Source: an uncultured Clostridia bacterium
GTDB taxonomy: Bacteria > Bacillota > Clostridia > Christensenellales > UBA1242
Length of the DNA stretch: 64,000 bases
Assembly (NCBI GenBank): GCA_944377165.1
Contig: CALWEJ010000006.1
Span: 26,534 to 90,533 of the forward strand
Direction of reading: 5' to 3'
Below the pieces are notes generated by a model. The model had not been told where the DNA came from. It saw only the letters and a program-made list of their open reading frames with translations, and did not search any database. The stretch's first letter is position 1; every line of letters starts with the position of its first letter. The position numbers and the translations under genes were made by a program. Positions 25,083-33,551 of this stretch are shown piece after piece.

Positions 25083-25880
25083 ATGTTAAACATAACATTT
25101 AACGTAGATGATGATATTATGGCAAAAAGTATGATATCAAAAAGTATTATGCCAAAAGAATTTGCTCATTATTTATGGGATAAATATAAAACTTCTTATT
25201 CTCTATTGATAAATAATATAAATTCTAATGAAATTAATAAAGATATAATTTACGAATTACAGCAACAGAGTTTTTTTAAACATAATCGTGAAATTGCTAA
25301 AGAAAACTTAAAAAGGATAAAAAGTAATTGGTACAAAAATTGTAATAGAATAAACTCTTTTCTGAATAAAATATTAAAGAAAGAAATTCATCTTGATTTG
25401 ACCGCTTTCATAGTTCCTCCATCGCTAAATATGGGAAGAAATATTTGGGAAAATCAATTTATTTGGGGTCACGAAAACGGATTACTTGATGAGAGCTATG
25501 ATTTAGTGTATCTTGTTCACGAATCTCTACATTCATATTTCAAAAAGAATTCACTAACACATACAATTATTGAAAACATAGCAGACATTGAATTGGCACA
25601 ATATTTAAACAATACACATTATGAGGTGCACTCTGATTTAAAGTCGATTCATATTAAAATTTTACCTTTTTGGAATATATACTTGAACAAAAATGAAGAA
25701 GATATCGTAAGAGAAAATAAAATTAATAACATAACTTATAATCTAAAAGATTTTGACAAATATAAAACCAAAATAAAAGATTTGAATATAGATGATTTCG
25801 TTAGTTTTTTGAATAAATTAAATTTAGACGATTTAATAAATATAAATTGTTTATATTCAATTCATTTAAAAAATATATAG
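25083..25880 (+). CDS. HExxH metalloprotease-like protein
   Basis: 265 residues. The centre carries H146-E147-S-L-H150 in LVYLVHESLHSYF, with E164 in ENIADIELA 14 residues later, the pattern of a zinc-dependent gluzincin-like peptidase. It lacks a signal peptide and membrane segment, so it should act in the cytoplasm. The N- and C-terminal regions are Asn/Lys/Ile-rich and unrecognised. GGGAG upstream of ATG. It starts 55 bp after tRNA-Ser and may be cotranscribed with it. The extreme A/T content fits acquired DNA. Substrate unknown. Confidence 0.65.
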   Translation: MLNITFNVDDDIMAKSMISKSIMPKEFAHYLWDKYKTSYSLLINNINSNEINKDIIYELQQQSFFKHNREIAKENLKRIKSNWYKNCNRINSFLNKILKKEIHLDLTAFIVPPSLNMGRNIWENQFIWGHENGLLDESYDLVYLVHESLHSYFKKNSLTHTIIENIADIELAQYLNNTHYEVHSDLKSIHIKILPFWNIYLNKNEEDIVRENKINNITYNLKDFDKYKTKIKDLNIDDFVSFLNKLNLDDLININCLYSIHLKNI

Positions 25881-26056
25881 GAATATTTAAATATTTCAAC
25901 TCCACCAATATTAAAAATGCTTTATATTGTATATATTTCATTGTTAAAATACAATATAATGTATTTTTTATAGTTATTATTATTTTAAATTAAATGTTTT
26001 TACCTAATATTGACTTTTGTTATTAAGTATTATATAATTCAAATATGGAGGAAAAA

Positions 26057-26410
26057 ATGAAAGAAAGTTTTGTCAAAAGTCTTACAAAAGATCAAGTAAG
26101 TAAAATATTTAATGACATATTCCCTAATCAAATTTATGTTGGAACAGAAAATTCTTCTAACGATTTTATTGCTAAATATGATGAATCAACCGATTGTTTA
26201 ACTGTTGAAGCTTGGGATTTTCCTTGTTTTTGGAACATTCAAGTAAAATTATATAATGAACATTTTGAAATACCGAAGTACAAAAATGGAAAATCTGACA
26301 TTCAAGGCGAAAATCAACAAGATCGTTATAGAAAAAGTATGTATGAAATTTACGGTGAAGAATACTCAGATCTAGTTGATGTAAGTTCAGATAACATCTT
26401 TACAAAATAA
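26057..26410 (+). CDS. Hypothetical protein
   Basis: 117 residues from the ATG at 26057; GGAGG lies 6 nt upstream inside an alternative start at 26045. I do not recognise it. A small acidic soluble protein with a likely beta-rich core (TVEAWDFPCFWNIQVKLYNEHFEIP) and a charged helical C-terminus (GENQQDRYRKSMYEIYGEEYSDL). A strong terminator lies about 140 bp downstream. Confidence 0.55.
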   Translation: MKESFVKSLTKDQVSKIFNDIFPNQIYVGTENSSNDFIAKYDESTDCLTVEAWDFPCFWNIQVKLYNEHFEIPKYKNGKSDIQGENQQDRYRKSMYEIYGEEYSDLVDVSSDNIFTK

Positions 26411-26546
26411 TAATATTATAATAAAATTGTTGAAGGTCTATTGACTGAATTAAATAAATAAGTACTTTTTCTTCAACTGATATTTTAAAATTTAAATAGT
26501 TTAATACTCTACTATAAATTCTTTTAAAAATAAATTTGTTTATATA

Positions 26547-26588
26547 CTTATTGTCTTAAAGATTATACCTTGACAATAAGTTTTTTTT
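26547..26588 (+). terminator. Intrinsic terminator
   Basis: CTTATTGTC / GACAATAAG stem with a 16-nt loop followed by eight T residues, downstream of the 26057-26410 gene. Confidence 0.85.
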
Positions 26589-26762
26589 ATGTCCAATACT
26601 CTTCTCCACAAATGCAAACACATTATACCAATACTCATTAAACTTTAATAAACACAATAGACAATCATTTTTTATTTTACTTATATAATTTGATTGTACT
26701 ACTTTTATTAGAAGTAATTTTAGATTTAGTTTTTTTTAGAAAACATTATAAAATTCCTTATA

Positions 26763-26793
26763 AAAAAATGATACTACTATCGTATCATTTTTT
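26763..26793. terminator. Bidirectional terminator
   Basis: AAAAAATGATAC / GTATCATTTTTT perfect 12-bp stem with a 7-nt loop; A/T runs on both sides. Likely terminates the minus-strand gene at 26906-27574. Confidence 0.75.
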
Positions 26794-26905
26794 ATGAATT
26801 TATATAATATTATTAATATAAAAATTTACATAATAACCATATAAATAATAAGTATTACTAAATACTAATTATATATTTTTTTACTTATAAATTAAACTTA
26901 ATATG

Positions 26906-27574
26906 TTATTCAATTATTTTACCTTTTTCTAAATTGATTTTATTATAGTCAATATAAGAATAATCGTGCGGGCTTTCTATTAGATTATTTGACGTATCTA
27001 AATAAGTAGATATACTATCCAACGAAGATATTATTCGTACTAAGTACGGTTCTCTTGAACCAATAAAATTATTGATATTTTTTTGTGTATATTCATTAAG
27101 GTCAGTTGTAATAAGAAAATTAATTTCAACGCTTTTATCTTTATATCTTCTAGCAATCTTTTCGATTATATCAGGGAAAGGAATAATCTTATAAAAGTCT
27201 ATAATTTTTTCTTTATCTAAACTACAAAAACTATTCATACCTTTATTAATTTCTTCTATGGTGCAACAGTCTTCAAACTCAGTTATTTTTAATTTTTTAT
27301 ATATCTCTTTTAAAATTTTTGCAACAACAAAAGCTCGTATAATTGATAACTTTTTCCAATCTTCTTCAAACAAATCGGACACTTTTTTTGTTATTTCGTT
27401 ATCACTATTATTAAATTCTAAAACACAATATATTGTACTATATTTATTATCTATAATACTATATTTATTGATATCGTTAATTAGATTATTATCTGCGTTT
27501 ACAATTAAAACATTATCCGAAGACGGTCTAAAATTAGGTTTTATAATACTACCTATAATATAATTATTTTCCAT
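26906..27574 (-). CDS. Hypothetical protein, paralogue of the 23482-24075 gene
   Basis: 222 residues, alternating alpha/beta with Asn/Ile-rich loops. Aligns in order with the 197-residue protein at 23482-24075 (see that entry for the matching segments); it has an extra N-terminal dozen residues and a C-terminal extension (SPHDYSYIDYNKINLEKG). No recognised domain. Its promoter has the same leaderless geometry. Both copies are on the minus strand on either side of the tRNA-Leu/tRNA-Ser locus, which suggests an old duplication. Confidence 0.6.
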   Translation of the reverse strand: MENNYIIGSIIKPNFRPSSDNVLIVNADNNLINDINKYSIIDNKYSTIYCVLEFNNSDNEITKKVSDLFEEDWKKLSIIRAFVVAKILKEIYKKLKITEFEDCCTIEEINKGMNSFCSLDKEKIIDFYKIIPFPDIIEKIARRYKDKSVEINFLITTDLNEYTQKNINNFIGSREPYLVRIISSLDSISTYLDTSNNLIESPHDYSYIDYNKINLEKGKIIE

Positions 27575-27580
27575 AAAAAT

Positions 27581-27609
27581 ATTTTAACATATTAGTTTAC
27601 ACATATCAA
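27581..27609 (-). promoter_or_regulatory. Leaderless promoter of the 26906-27574 gene
   Basis: TTGATA, 17 nt, TAAAAT (extended TG), then ATTTTT and ATG: 6 nt between -10 and start codon; no Shine-Dalgarno. Confidence 0.75.
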
Positions 27610-27630
27610 GTTATTTCTAAAAATTACATA

Positions 27631-27662
27631 AAAAAAACTACTTGCATTTAACGTACAAGTAG
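27631..27662 (-). terminator. Terminator of the small membrane protein gene
   Basis: Minus-strand CTACTTG / CAAGTAG stem (27656-27662 and 27638-27644) followed by seven T residues. Confidence 0.85.
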
Positions 27663-27670
27663 CCTTTAGA

Positions 27671-27883
27671 TTACTCTTTTACAACGTAGTCTGAATCTTT
27701 TGAGCAAAGAAGTAAAATTCCGCCGATAAAATTGCAGAAAAGCAAAACACATATACTGATACCGATTGAAGGTTTACCATTCTTCATTTGGCTAAGTGCA
27801 ATTCCGCCAAAAATAAGTGGTAAAATTAACCAACACCCTGAAATCATACCTAGTATAATAAAAATCTGTGCAGCAATCTTCAT
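27671..27883 (-). CDS. Small membrane protein
   Basis: 70 residues, GGAGG 6 nt before ATG. Two hydrophobic segments (about 3-32 and 42-60) joined by a short basic loop (SQMKNGKPSIG), the layout of DUF4190-like small inner-membrane proteins. Two or three Cys lie within the membrane segments. It is monocistronic, with a strong terminator. Confidence 0.7.
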   Translation of the reverse strand: MKIAAQIFIILGMISGCWLILPLIFGGIALSQMKNGKPSIGISICVLLFCNFIGGILLLCSKDSDYVVKE

Positions 27884-28134
27884 TACAACCTCCCTAAAAA
27901 TTTAAAACATAAGTTTTATAACTAACATTATAATGTAGAGATTTATTTATTGTCAATAAAATAATACTCGTTTCGACAAATTTATAATAAAAATCTTAAA
28001 TTATTATATTATTTGCCTAACGAGTATATGACAAAGGTTGTAAAATATTATATTTTGTTTTAAATTGTTTAGTGTTTAATTATTTATCCGTTTTCTTTAA
28101 AAACAATTACAAAACAATAGATTATATCTATCTA

Positions 28135-29238
28135 TTATCTAGCCTTAACTGGAAGAATTAAAAATTCAAAGTCATTACCTTCGCACGGAGTTATTACACA
28201 AGGCATTATAGGACTATTGAAATTAATCTTAACGTAAGGGTTATCAATTACGCGTAAACAATCGCTAAAATACTTAGAGTTAAACGAAATAATTAAGTCA
28301 TTACCCTTAACTCCGACCGTGATATTTTCCTTAGTATTACCAACTTCGCTATTAGAAGTAAGCATTAAATTCTTTTCTTTAATATCGAATTTTACAAGGT
28401 TGTTTTTATCAATTTTTGATAGTACACTTGCCCTATCGATAGCATCTTCTAATTGCTCTTTATTAATTGTAATTGTAGTTGAAAAATCTTTTGGAACAAT
28501 CTGTCTATAATTAATAAACTGACCGTCAATTAAACGATTAATGATAATTGTATCACCGAAATCAACCATAATGTTGTTAGAGTGAATGTAAACTTTAATA
28601 GTTCCTTCACTATCTAACATACGCGCAATTTCATTAAGGTTCTTGCCCGGAACAATAATTTTAAAGTCGGCTGTAGTCATTGTAAGCGGTTTATTAGCAA
28701 TGCTAAGTCTGCAACCATCTACTGCAACGGCACGAATTGAATTGTTATTCATACTAGTTTCAAGCAAAATACCTTTCAAAATAGGCCTGCTATCGTCCTG
28801 AGCAACGGCATAGAAAACGTCGTTAATAAGGGTTTTGAAGTCCTCTTTTGATATTTCAAAATAATTATTTTTCTCTATCTCTTTAAGTTTAGGGAATTCG
28901 CTAATTTCCATACATTGCAAAGTACCTTCACTATCAGTGTATGAAATTTTAAGTTGATTTTTCTCGTTTAATTCACATTCAATCTGTTCATTAGTTAATT
29001 TCTTAATATAATCGCCGAACAATCTGCCCGGAACAACTGTTTCTCCCGAGCTGTAAACCTCGGCGCGAATAGTCTTTTCAATACTAATTTCTAAGTCAGT
29101 AGCAGTCAAAATAAGTTTATCGTCTTCGCAAACCATCTTAATACCTTCAAGAATTTGAGAGGTTGTCCTATTACCGATAGCTTTAGAAACGACTGTTATT
29201 GCTTCACTTAATTCTAGTCCATCACATCTAAATTTCAT
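28135..29238 (-). CDS. dnaN: DNA polymerase III beta subunit (sliding clamp)
   Basis: 367 residues from the ATG at 29238, chosen because AAGGAG lies 5 nt upstream; a longer in-frame start exists. Three clamp domains: MKFRCDGLELSEAITVVSKAI at the start, ISKEDFKTLINDVFYAVAQDDSRPILKGI in domain 2, and the end FNSPIMPCVITPCEGNDFEFLILPVKAR, which matches the clamp C-terminus with the peptide-binding pocket. It tethers polymerase to DNA. Here it is divergent from dnaA instead of following it, with near-consensus DnaA boxes in between. Confidence 0.96.
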   Translation of the reverse strand: MKFRCDGLELSEAITVVSKAIGNRTTSQILEGIKMVCEDDKLILTATDLEISIEKTIRAEVYSSGETVVPGRLFGDYIKKLTNEQIECELNEKNQLKISYTDSEGTLQCMEISEFPKLKEIEKNNYFEISKEDFKTLINDVFYAVAQDDSRPILKGILLETSMNNNSIRAVAVDGCRLSIANKPLTMTTADFKIIVPGKNLNEIARMLDSEGTIKVYIHSNNIMVDFGDTIIINRLIDGQFINYRQIVPKDFSTTITINKEQLEDAIDRASVLSKIDKNNLVKFDIKEKNLMLTSNSEVGNTKENITVGVKGNDLIISFNSKYFSDCLRVIDNPYVKINFNSPIMPCVITPCEGNDFEFLILPVKAR

Positions 29239-29292
29239 AGTTCTCCTTTTCGACTTTACTACCCCTGACACGCAAAATCATATTACAACACT

Positions 29293-29321
29293 ATATTAGC
29301 AAAGTGTCTAATATATGTCAA
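29293..29321 (-). promoter_or_regulatory. dnaN promoter
   Basis: TTGACA, 17 nt, TAATAT on the minus strand, 54 nt upstream of the start codon. Confidence 0.8.
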
Positions 29322-29568
29322 ACAAATTTTCGCATTTTGTCGAAAAATTTTTTACGCAAAATATAATCAAAAATATAATAAATAATTATTATATATTAAT
29401 CAAAAAAATTGCTTAAAAATTAAGAAAAAATTAATCAAAAAATTAACTAAAAAATTAAGTTAAAAACTATCAAAAATGCCTATAAAATAGTATAAAACGC
29501 GCATTGCACGCACTATTATTTTTTTATTTAAATTTAATTTTTTTGGTAGTGATTTTTTTATTATAGTT
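29322..29568. other. A/T-rich dnaN-dnaA intergenic DNA
   Basis: Poly-A/T tracts on the dnaN side of the DnaA-box cluster. It could serve as the DNA-unwinding element of a minor or alternative origin; I see no gene. Confidence 0.4.
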
Positions 29569-29714
29569 TGTGGAAAAGTGGATAACTTTTTATTTTACAA
29601 TATATAGTGGTATTTTCGACAAAATTCGTGCAAATTCACACAATTTTTATACACATTTTATGTTGATAACTTTGTTGAAAATTGTGTTGATAACTATATC
29701 TAACTTGTGGAAAA
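29569..29714. promoter_or_regulatory. Cluster of near-consensus DnaA boxes upstream of dnaA
   Basis: TGTGGAAAA at 29569, AGTGGATAA at 29577, TGTTGATAA at 29661 and 29685, TGTGGAAAA at 29706, all in the same orientation. Each differs from TGTGGATAA by one base. They could autoregulate dnaA, regulate dnaN, or form one lobe of the origin. Confidence 0.7.
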
Positions 29715-29742
29715 CTTAAAAAATTTAATTTTCACGTTAGGA

Positions 29743-29771
29743 TTGACAATTCTCTACTTATGATATATAAT
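29743..29771 (+). promoter_or_regulatory. dnaA promoter
   Basis: Perfect TTGACA, 17 nt, TATAAT, with AGGAG then the ATG 20 nt downstream. It lies immediately after the DnaA-box cluster, so DnaA is likely to control itself. Confidence 0.9.
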
Positions 29772-29791
29772 AATAAAAGTAGGAGAAAGAT

Positions 29792-31141
29792 ATGTTTTTA
29801 CTTGATCAATGGAAGAAAGTGTTGAATAAGTTAGAGAATGAAGTCACTGCTGTCACATTTGATTTGTGGATTAATACCCTAACACCTATTCAATATGCAA
29901 ATGATGAACTTATTCTTATGGCACCTAGTGTCACCGCAAAGAATCAAGTAAACCAGCCCGGCATATTCGAAAAAATAACGAAATGCGTAAGGCAAGAGTT
30001 TACTCCGTATACATACGTTCGCGTGACAGAAAAACAAGAATATGAAGAAGATATTAGAAAACAAGATGCAGAACTTGAAAAAATAATGTCTGAAACACCG
30101 CAGATAAAATCAAAGTTTAATAAGAAATATACCTTTGAGAACTTTGTTGTAGGTAAATCTAATCAGGTTGTGTGTGCTGCAATGCAGAGTGTCGCGCAAC
30201 ACCCTAGCGAAAAATTTAATCCATTATTCATATATGGAGGAGTTGGACTAGGGAAAACACACTTGCTACACGCGGTCGGAAATTATTTAAATGACCATAG
30301 ACCAGATTTAAATGTACTTTATGTCACTTGTGAAAAGTTTACGAACGACTATGTAGAGTCAATTAGAAACGGAAAAGATAAAACAAATGGCGATTTTAGA
30401 GATAAGTACAGGAATGTAGATGTCTTAATGATTGATGATATTCAGTTTATCAGTAATAAAATGGGGATTCAGGAAGAATTCTTTCACACATTCAATGACT
30501 TATACCAAAATAATAAACAAATTATTATAGCTTCTGACCGTTCGCCTAAAGATATGAGTGCACTTGAAGAGCGACTAAGAAGCAGATTCTCTAGCGGACT
30601 CATACAAGATATTCAAGAACCAGATTATGAAACGAAAGTTGCTATTATTAAAAAGAAATGTAGTCAAGAAGGTTATCTTGTTGATGAAGATGTTGTAGAT
30701 TTTATTGCTCAAAAGGCAAGCACAAACGTGCGTGAAATGGAAGGAATACTGTCAAAGATAGTTTTCTACTCAAGTTTGATAGGAAAATCACACGCAAGTA
30801 TGGAAGACGCGCACGAAGCACTTAAAGATTATGGTGAAACAGAGCGCACAAATCTTGATGCAGAGAAGATAATGAATACTGTTTGTGATTTCTTCAAAGT
30901 TAGTAGGGAAGATTTGATAGGTAAGAAGAAAAATAAAGAGATAGTTGAACCAAGACAATTATGCGTTTACCTAATAAACGATATGTTGAATATACCACTT
31001 ACAGCAATAGGAGATATATTTGGCGGACGTGACCACACGACGATTATGCACGCAAGAGATAAAATCAGTAATCAAATTAAGGTTAATCCACACATTAAAA
31101 CTCTAGTGAACGATATAAAATCAAGGCTTCTAAAATATTAA
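29792..31141 (+). CDS. dnaA: Chromosomal replication initiator DnaA
   Basis: 449 residues, usual length. Domain I (1-80, LDQWKKVLNKLENEV...FDLWINTL), a short linker, then the AAA+ domain with Walker A YGGVGLGKTHL, Walker B DVLMIDDIQF and sensor motifs, and domain IV with the DnaA-box signature GGRDHTTIMHARDKI. It binds DnaA boxes and opens the origin. AGGAG 7 nt before ATG. It is alone on its strand; recF converges from the other side. Confidence 0.98.
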   Translation: MFLLDQWKKVLNKLENEVTAVTFDLWINTLTPIQYANDELILMAPSVTAKNQVNQPGIFEKITKCVRQEFTPYTYVRVTEKQEYEEDIRKQDAELEKIMSETPQIKSKFNKKYTFENFVVGKSNQVVCAAMQSVAQHPSEKFNPLFIYGGVGLGKTHLLHAVGNYLNDHRPDLNVLYVTCEKFTNDYVESIRNGKDKTNGDFRDKYRNVDVLMIDDIQFISNKMGIQEEFFHTFNDLYQNNKQIIIASDRSPKDMSALEERLRSRFSSGLIQDIQEPDYETKVAIIKKKCSQEGYLVDEDVVDFIAQKASTNVREMEGILSKIVFYSSLIGKSHASMEDAHEALKDYGETERTNLDAEKIMNTVCDFFKVSREDLIGKKKNKEIVEPRQLCVYLINDMLNIPLTAIGDIFGGRDHTTIMHARDKISNQIKVNPHIKTLVNDIKSRLLKY

Positions 31142-31159
31142 AATATAAATAAAAAATAA

Positions 31160-31186
31160 AAAATTCACTGTTTTGGTGAGTTTTTT
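31160..31186. terminator. Terminator between dnaA and recF
   Basis: AAAATTCAC / GTGAGTTTT stem (one G-T pair) followed by T residues; dnaA and recF converge here. Confidence 0.65.
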
Positions 31187-31224
31187 ATTGATTTTTAATT
31201 AAAATTTAATTAATTTTTGAAATT

Positions 31225-32307
31225 TTAGTTATTTACAATCTTTCCATTTTTAATATTAATGACATTATAATTAAAGTCCAATTTAGGAATTTGTGTGCAA
31301 GTTATTATAGTTTGATACTTGTTTGTCATATTTAGAAGTCTAAACTGTCTATTTTCATCAAGCTCGCTAAGAACATCATCTAATAAAAGTATAGGATATT
31401 CATTTATCTCGTTTTTAATAATTTCCATTAATGACAATTTAACTACAAGAGCAACAGTACGTTGTTGCCCTTGACTAGCATAAAATTTACAATCTAAATC
31501 ATTAATATAAAATATCAAGTCATCTCTATGCGGACCGATAGTTGTATAACCGAGCTCAATCTCTTTATCAACTGATTTATCAAAAAGAGATGTCAAATCA
31601 TCGTGTATAGTTATATTTTCTTTTTTCTTATAACTATACGAAATTGATAAATTTTCACTAGAAGTAATAAATTTATGAATATTTGGGGCTATTTTATTTA
31701 ATTTTTCAATAAAATTTAATCTTTTTTCAATAATTTTTTCTGCAGTATCAATTAGTTGGGGAGTAAATAACTTTAATTGCTCTTTTTTTGATTCTAGCGA
31801 ATCTGAAGATTTTAGTATAGCATTACGTTGTTTTAGAATCTTTTCATATTTAAGTAAATTATATAAATAGTTTTTGTCAAATTGACTAATTGAGATATCT
31901 AAAAACTTTCTTCTATCTTCAGGAACTTCTTTTATAAGTTTAAGTTCATCAGGACTAAAGTAAACTATAGATAGTGTACCAACCAATTCAGTTAACTTCA
32001 AAATATTTAATTCATTTATTTTAATTGACTTTTTGTTAGATTTATCTAAATACATTTTAATATTCTTTTTACCGACACGTGTATCAAAGTTAATATTAAT
32101 CAACGATTTTTCTTTACTAAAATTTATCATTTGTTTTTCTTTGCTATTTTTAGGGCTTTTACCAACACTGATTAAATATATGCTTTCTAACATATTTGTT
32201 TTGCCTTGAGCATTAGCGCCAACTATAAAATTAAGACCATCATTAAAACTGATTGTCTCATTGTCATAATTTCTAAAGTTAGTTAAAGTTAGGTTAGTTA
32301 TTTTCAT
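31225..32307 (-). CDS. recF: DNA replication and repair protein RecF
   Basis: 360 residues. Walker A GANAQGKTNMLE (31-42), a conserved FSPDELKLIKEVPEDRRKFLD region near 107-128, signature motif EIELGYTTIGPHRDD and the Walker B / D-loop LLLDDVLSELDENR near the end. It loads RecA at gaps and acts at stalled forks. It is on the minus strand next to dnaA, not in the usual dnaA-dnaN-recF run. It has a perfect -35/-10 promoter whose -10 ends 7 nt before the ATG, and no Shine-Dalgarno. Confidence 0.95.
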   Translation of the reverse strand: MKITNLTLTNFRNYDNETISFNDGLNFIVGANAQGKTNMLESIYLISVGKSPKNSKEKQMINFSKEKSLININFDTRVGKKNIKMYLDKSNKKSIKINELNILKLTELVGTLSIVYFSPDELKLIKEVPEDRRKFLDISISQFDKNYLYNLLKYEKILKQRNAILKSSDSLESKKEQLKLFTPQLIDTAEKIIEKRLNFIEKLNKIAPNIHKFITSSENLSISYSYKKKENITIHDDLTSLFDKSVDKEIELGYTTIGPHRDDLIFYINDLDCKFYASQGQQRTVALVVKLSLMEIIKNEINEYPILLLDDVLSELDENRQFRLLNMTNKYQTIITCTQIPKLDFNYNVINIKNGKIVNN

Positions 32308-32314
32308 TTCAAAT

Positions 32315-32343
32315 ATTATAATAAAATTTTAAAAATTTGTCAA
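32315..32343 (-). promoter_or_regulatory. Leaderless recF promoter
   Basis: TTGACA, 17 nt, TATAAT, then ATTTGAA and ATG: 7 nt between -10 and start. Transcription would begin at or beside the start codon. Confidence 0.85.
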
Positions 32344-32536
32344 ATTTATAATAAAATTATTAATTTTTATTGTTAAATTAAACTAATTATAAAAATTTAA
32401 TAAAAAATAGAATATTAAAATTTTAATTTTATCATTAATTATTTTATTATTTTTAATAATATGTTTTGCATTATTATTAAATAATAAACAATAATAATAA
32501 ATAATTATTTAATTTAAATTATATATTTTATTTTCT
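32344..32536. other. Almost pure A/T spacer
   Basis: No gene. Continuous A/T DNA upstream of recF, broken only by the alternating G/C-rich tract that follows. Confidence 0.5.
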
Positions 32537-32576
32537 CGCGCGCGCGTGCGCGCGTACACGCGTACGCGTATATATA
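32537..32576. repeat. 40-bp perfect alternating pyrimidine-purine tract (Z-DNA-prone)
   Basis: Every step alternates pyrimidine and purine: a CG/TG core (CGCGCGCGCGTGCGCGCG) followed by TACACGCGTACGCG and TATATA. In a window this A/T-rich such a tract is striking. It is embedded in about 450 bp of A/T DNA between recF and rsmG. Confidence 0.9.
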
Positions 32577-32810
32577 AGGATAAGAGATATAATTTAACAT
32601 TTAATATTATTTATTTTATAATTGATTCTATAATAAAAAAAATAATATAATAAAAATTAAATTTAAATAATTAATGTGATAAAATTAAATTAAAAGAATA
32701 ATTTAATAAAAAATAATTAAAAATTATAAAATTTTTAATCAATTATAAATAAAAAATTATTAATTAATAAAATAACTAATAATTTTTTTATTTTTTATTT
32801 AAATTGAATT
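32577..32810. other. Almost pure A/T spacer
   Basis: No gene seen between the alternating tract and rsmG. Confidence 0.5.
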
Positions 32811-33491
32811 TTAATTTAATGGATTTGTTTTAGGTTTATTTTGTGAACGTGGATAAATTAATGGAGTATTCTTTACCTTTTTAATAATTATTATATTTCT
32901 TTCACCTATATCGTTAGGTAATTTGAATTTCAAACTATCTATATATTCTCCGCCTAAAACAGATATTGCATTTTTTGCTTCGATTAGTTCTGAGTCTGCA
33001 TTAGTTGCTTTATATGCTAATACATATCCGCCAACTTTTACTAAAGGAAGAAGGTATTCTAAAAGTGTGTTTAATTTAGCAACCGCTCTAGCAACTGCAA
33101 CATCGAAATATTCACGATTATTTTTAGCAAAATCTTCTGCTCTAGAATGTTCACAACTATAATTAAGATTAAGTTTATTTTTTAAGTTTTGTAAAAATGT
33201 TATTCTTTTATTTAAACTATCAACAAGTGTAAGTTCAATGTCATTGCGGACAATTTTTATCGGAAGACCCGGGAAGCCTGCACCTGTTCCTACATCAACC
33301 AATTTTGCATTTGCTGGGATATAATCTATAGGTAAAATACTATCTAGAAAATGTTTAGTGTAAACATCATTTTTTTCGACAATGGCTGTTAAATTGACCT
33401 TTTCATTGTATGAAATAAGATTTTGATAATATATATCAAATAATTTTTGATTTTTAAATATTAATTGTTCACATTTATCGATAATATTCAT
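32811..33491 (-). CDS. rsmG: 16S rRNA m7G527 methyltransferase RsmG (GidB)
   Basis: 226 residues. SAM-binding motif LVDVGTGAGFPGLPIKI (about 65-81), YNEKVNLTAI near the N-terminus and VAVARAVAKLNTLLEYLLPL in the core, all typical. A Lys/Asn-rich tail follows. It methylates G527 of 16S rRNA near the decoding site. It lies 60 bp after mnmG on the same strand, the classical mnmE-mnmG-rsmG order. No clear Shine-Dalgarno. Confidence 0.96.
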   Translation of the reverse strand: MNIIDKCEQLIFKNQKLFDIYYQNLISYNEKVNLTAIVEKNDVYTKHFLDSILPIDYIPANAKLVDVGTGAGFPGLPIKIVRNDIELTLVDSLNKRITFLQNLKNKLNLNYSCEHSRAEDFAKNNREYFDVAVARAVAKLNTLLEYLLPLVKVGGYVLAYKATNADSELIEAKNAISVLGGEYIDSLKFKLPNDIGERNIIIIKKVKNTPLIYPRSQNKPKTNPLN

Positions 33492-33551
33492 ATTAAATTT
33501 TGTTTTAAATTGTTTTTTACATAATTACTTATAGATTTAAGTATTATTTTA

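Larger units (their letters stand above)
26411..26905. other. Spacer with two terminators
   Basis: Nearly 500 bp with no supported gene between a plus- and a minus-strand gene. Apart from the two hairpins listed separately it is featureless A/T-rich DNA. Confidence 0.4.

Noticed and set aside
24893..25093. Minus-strand open frame of about 66 codons
   Set aside because: It is the antisense of tRNA-Ser (it reads through the serine tRNA stems) and has no start signals.
27964..28027. Inverted repeat ATACTCGTT / AACGAGTAT near the dnaN 3' end
   Set aside because: The arms are 46 bp apart with no T-run; too weak to call a terminator or operator.
32308..32810. Possible rRNA or structural RNA at the G/C-rich block
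   Set aside because: The block is a simple alternating dinucleotide-like tract of 40 bp with no stem-loop design beyond its own alternation.
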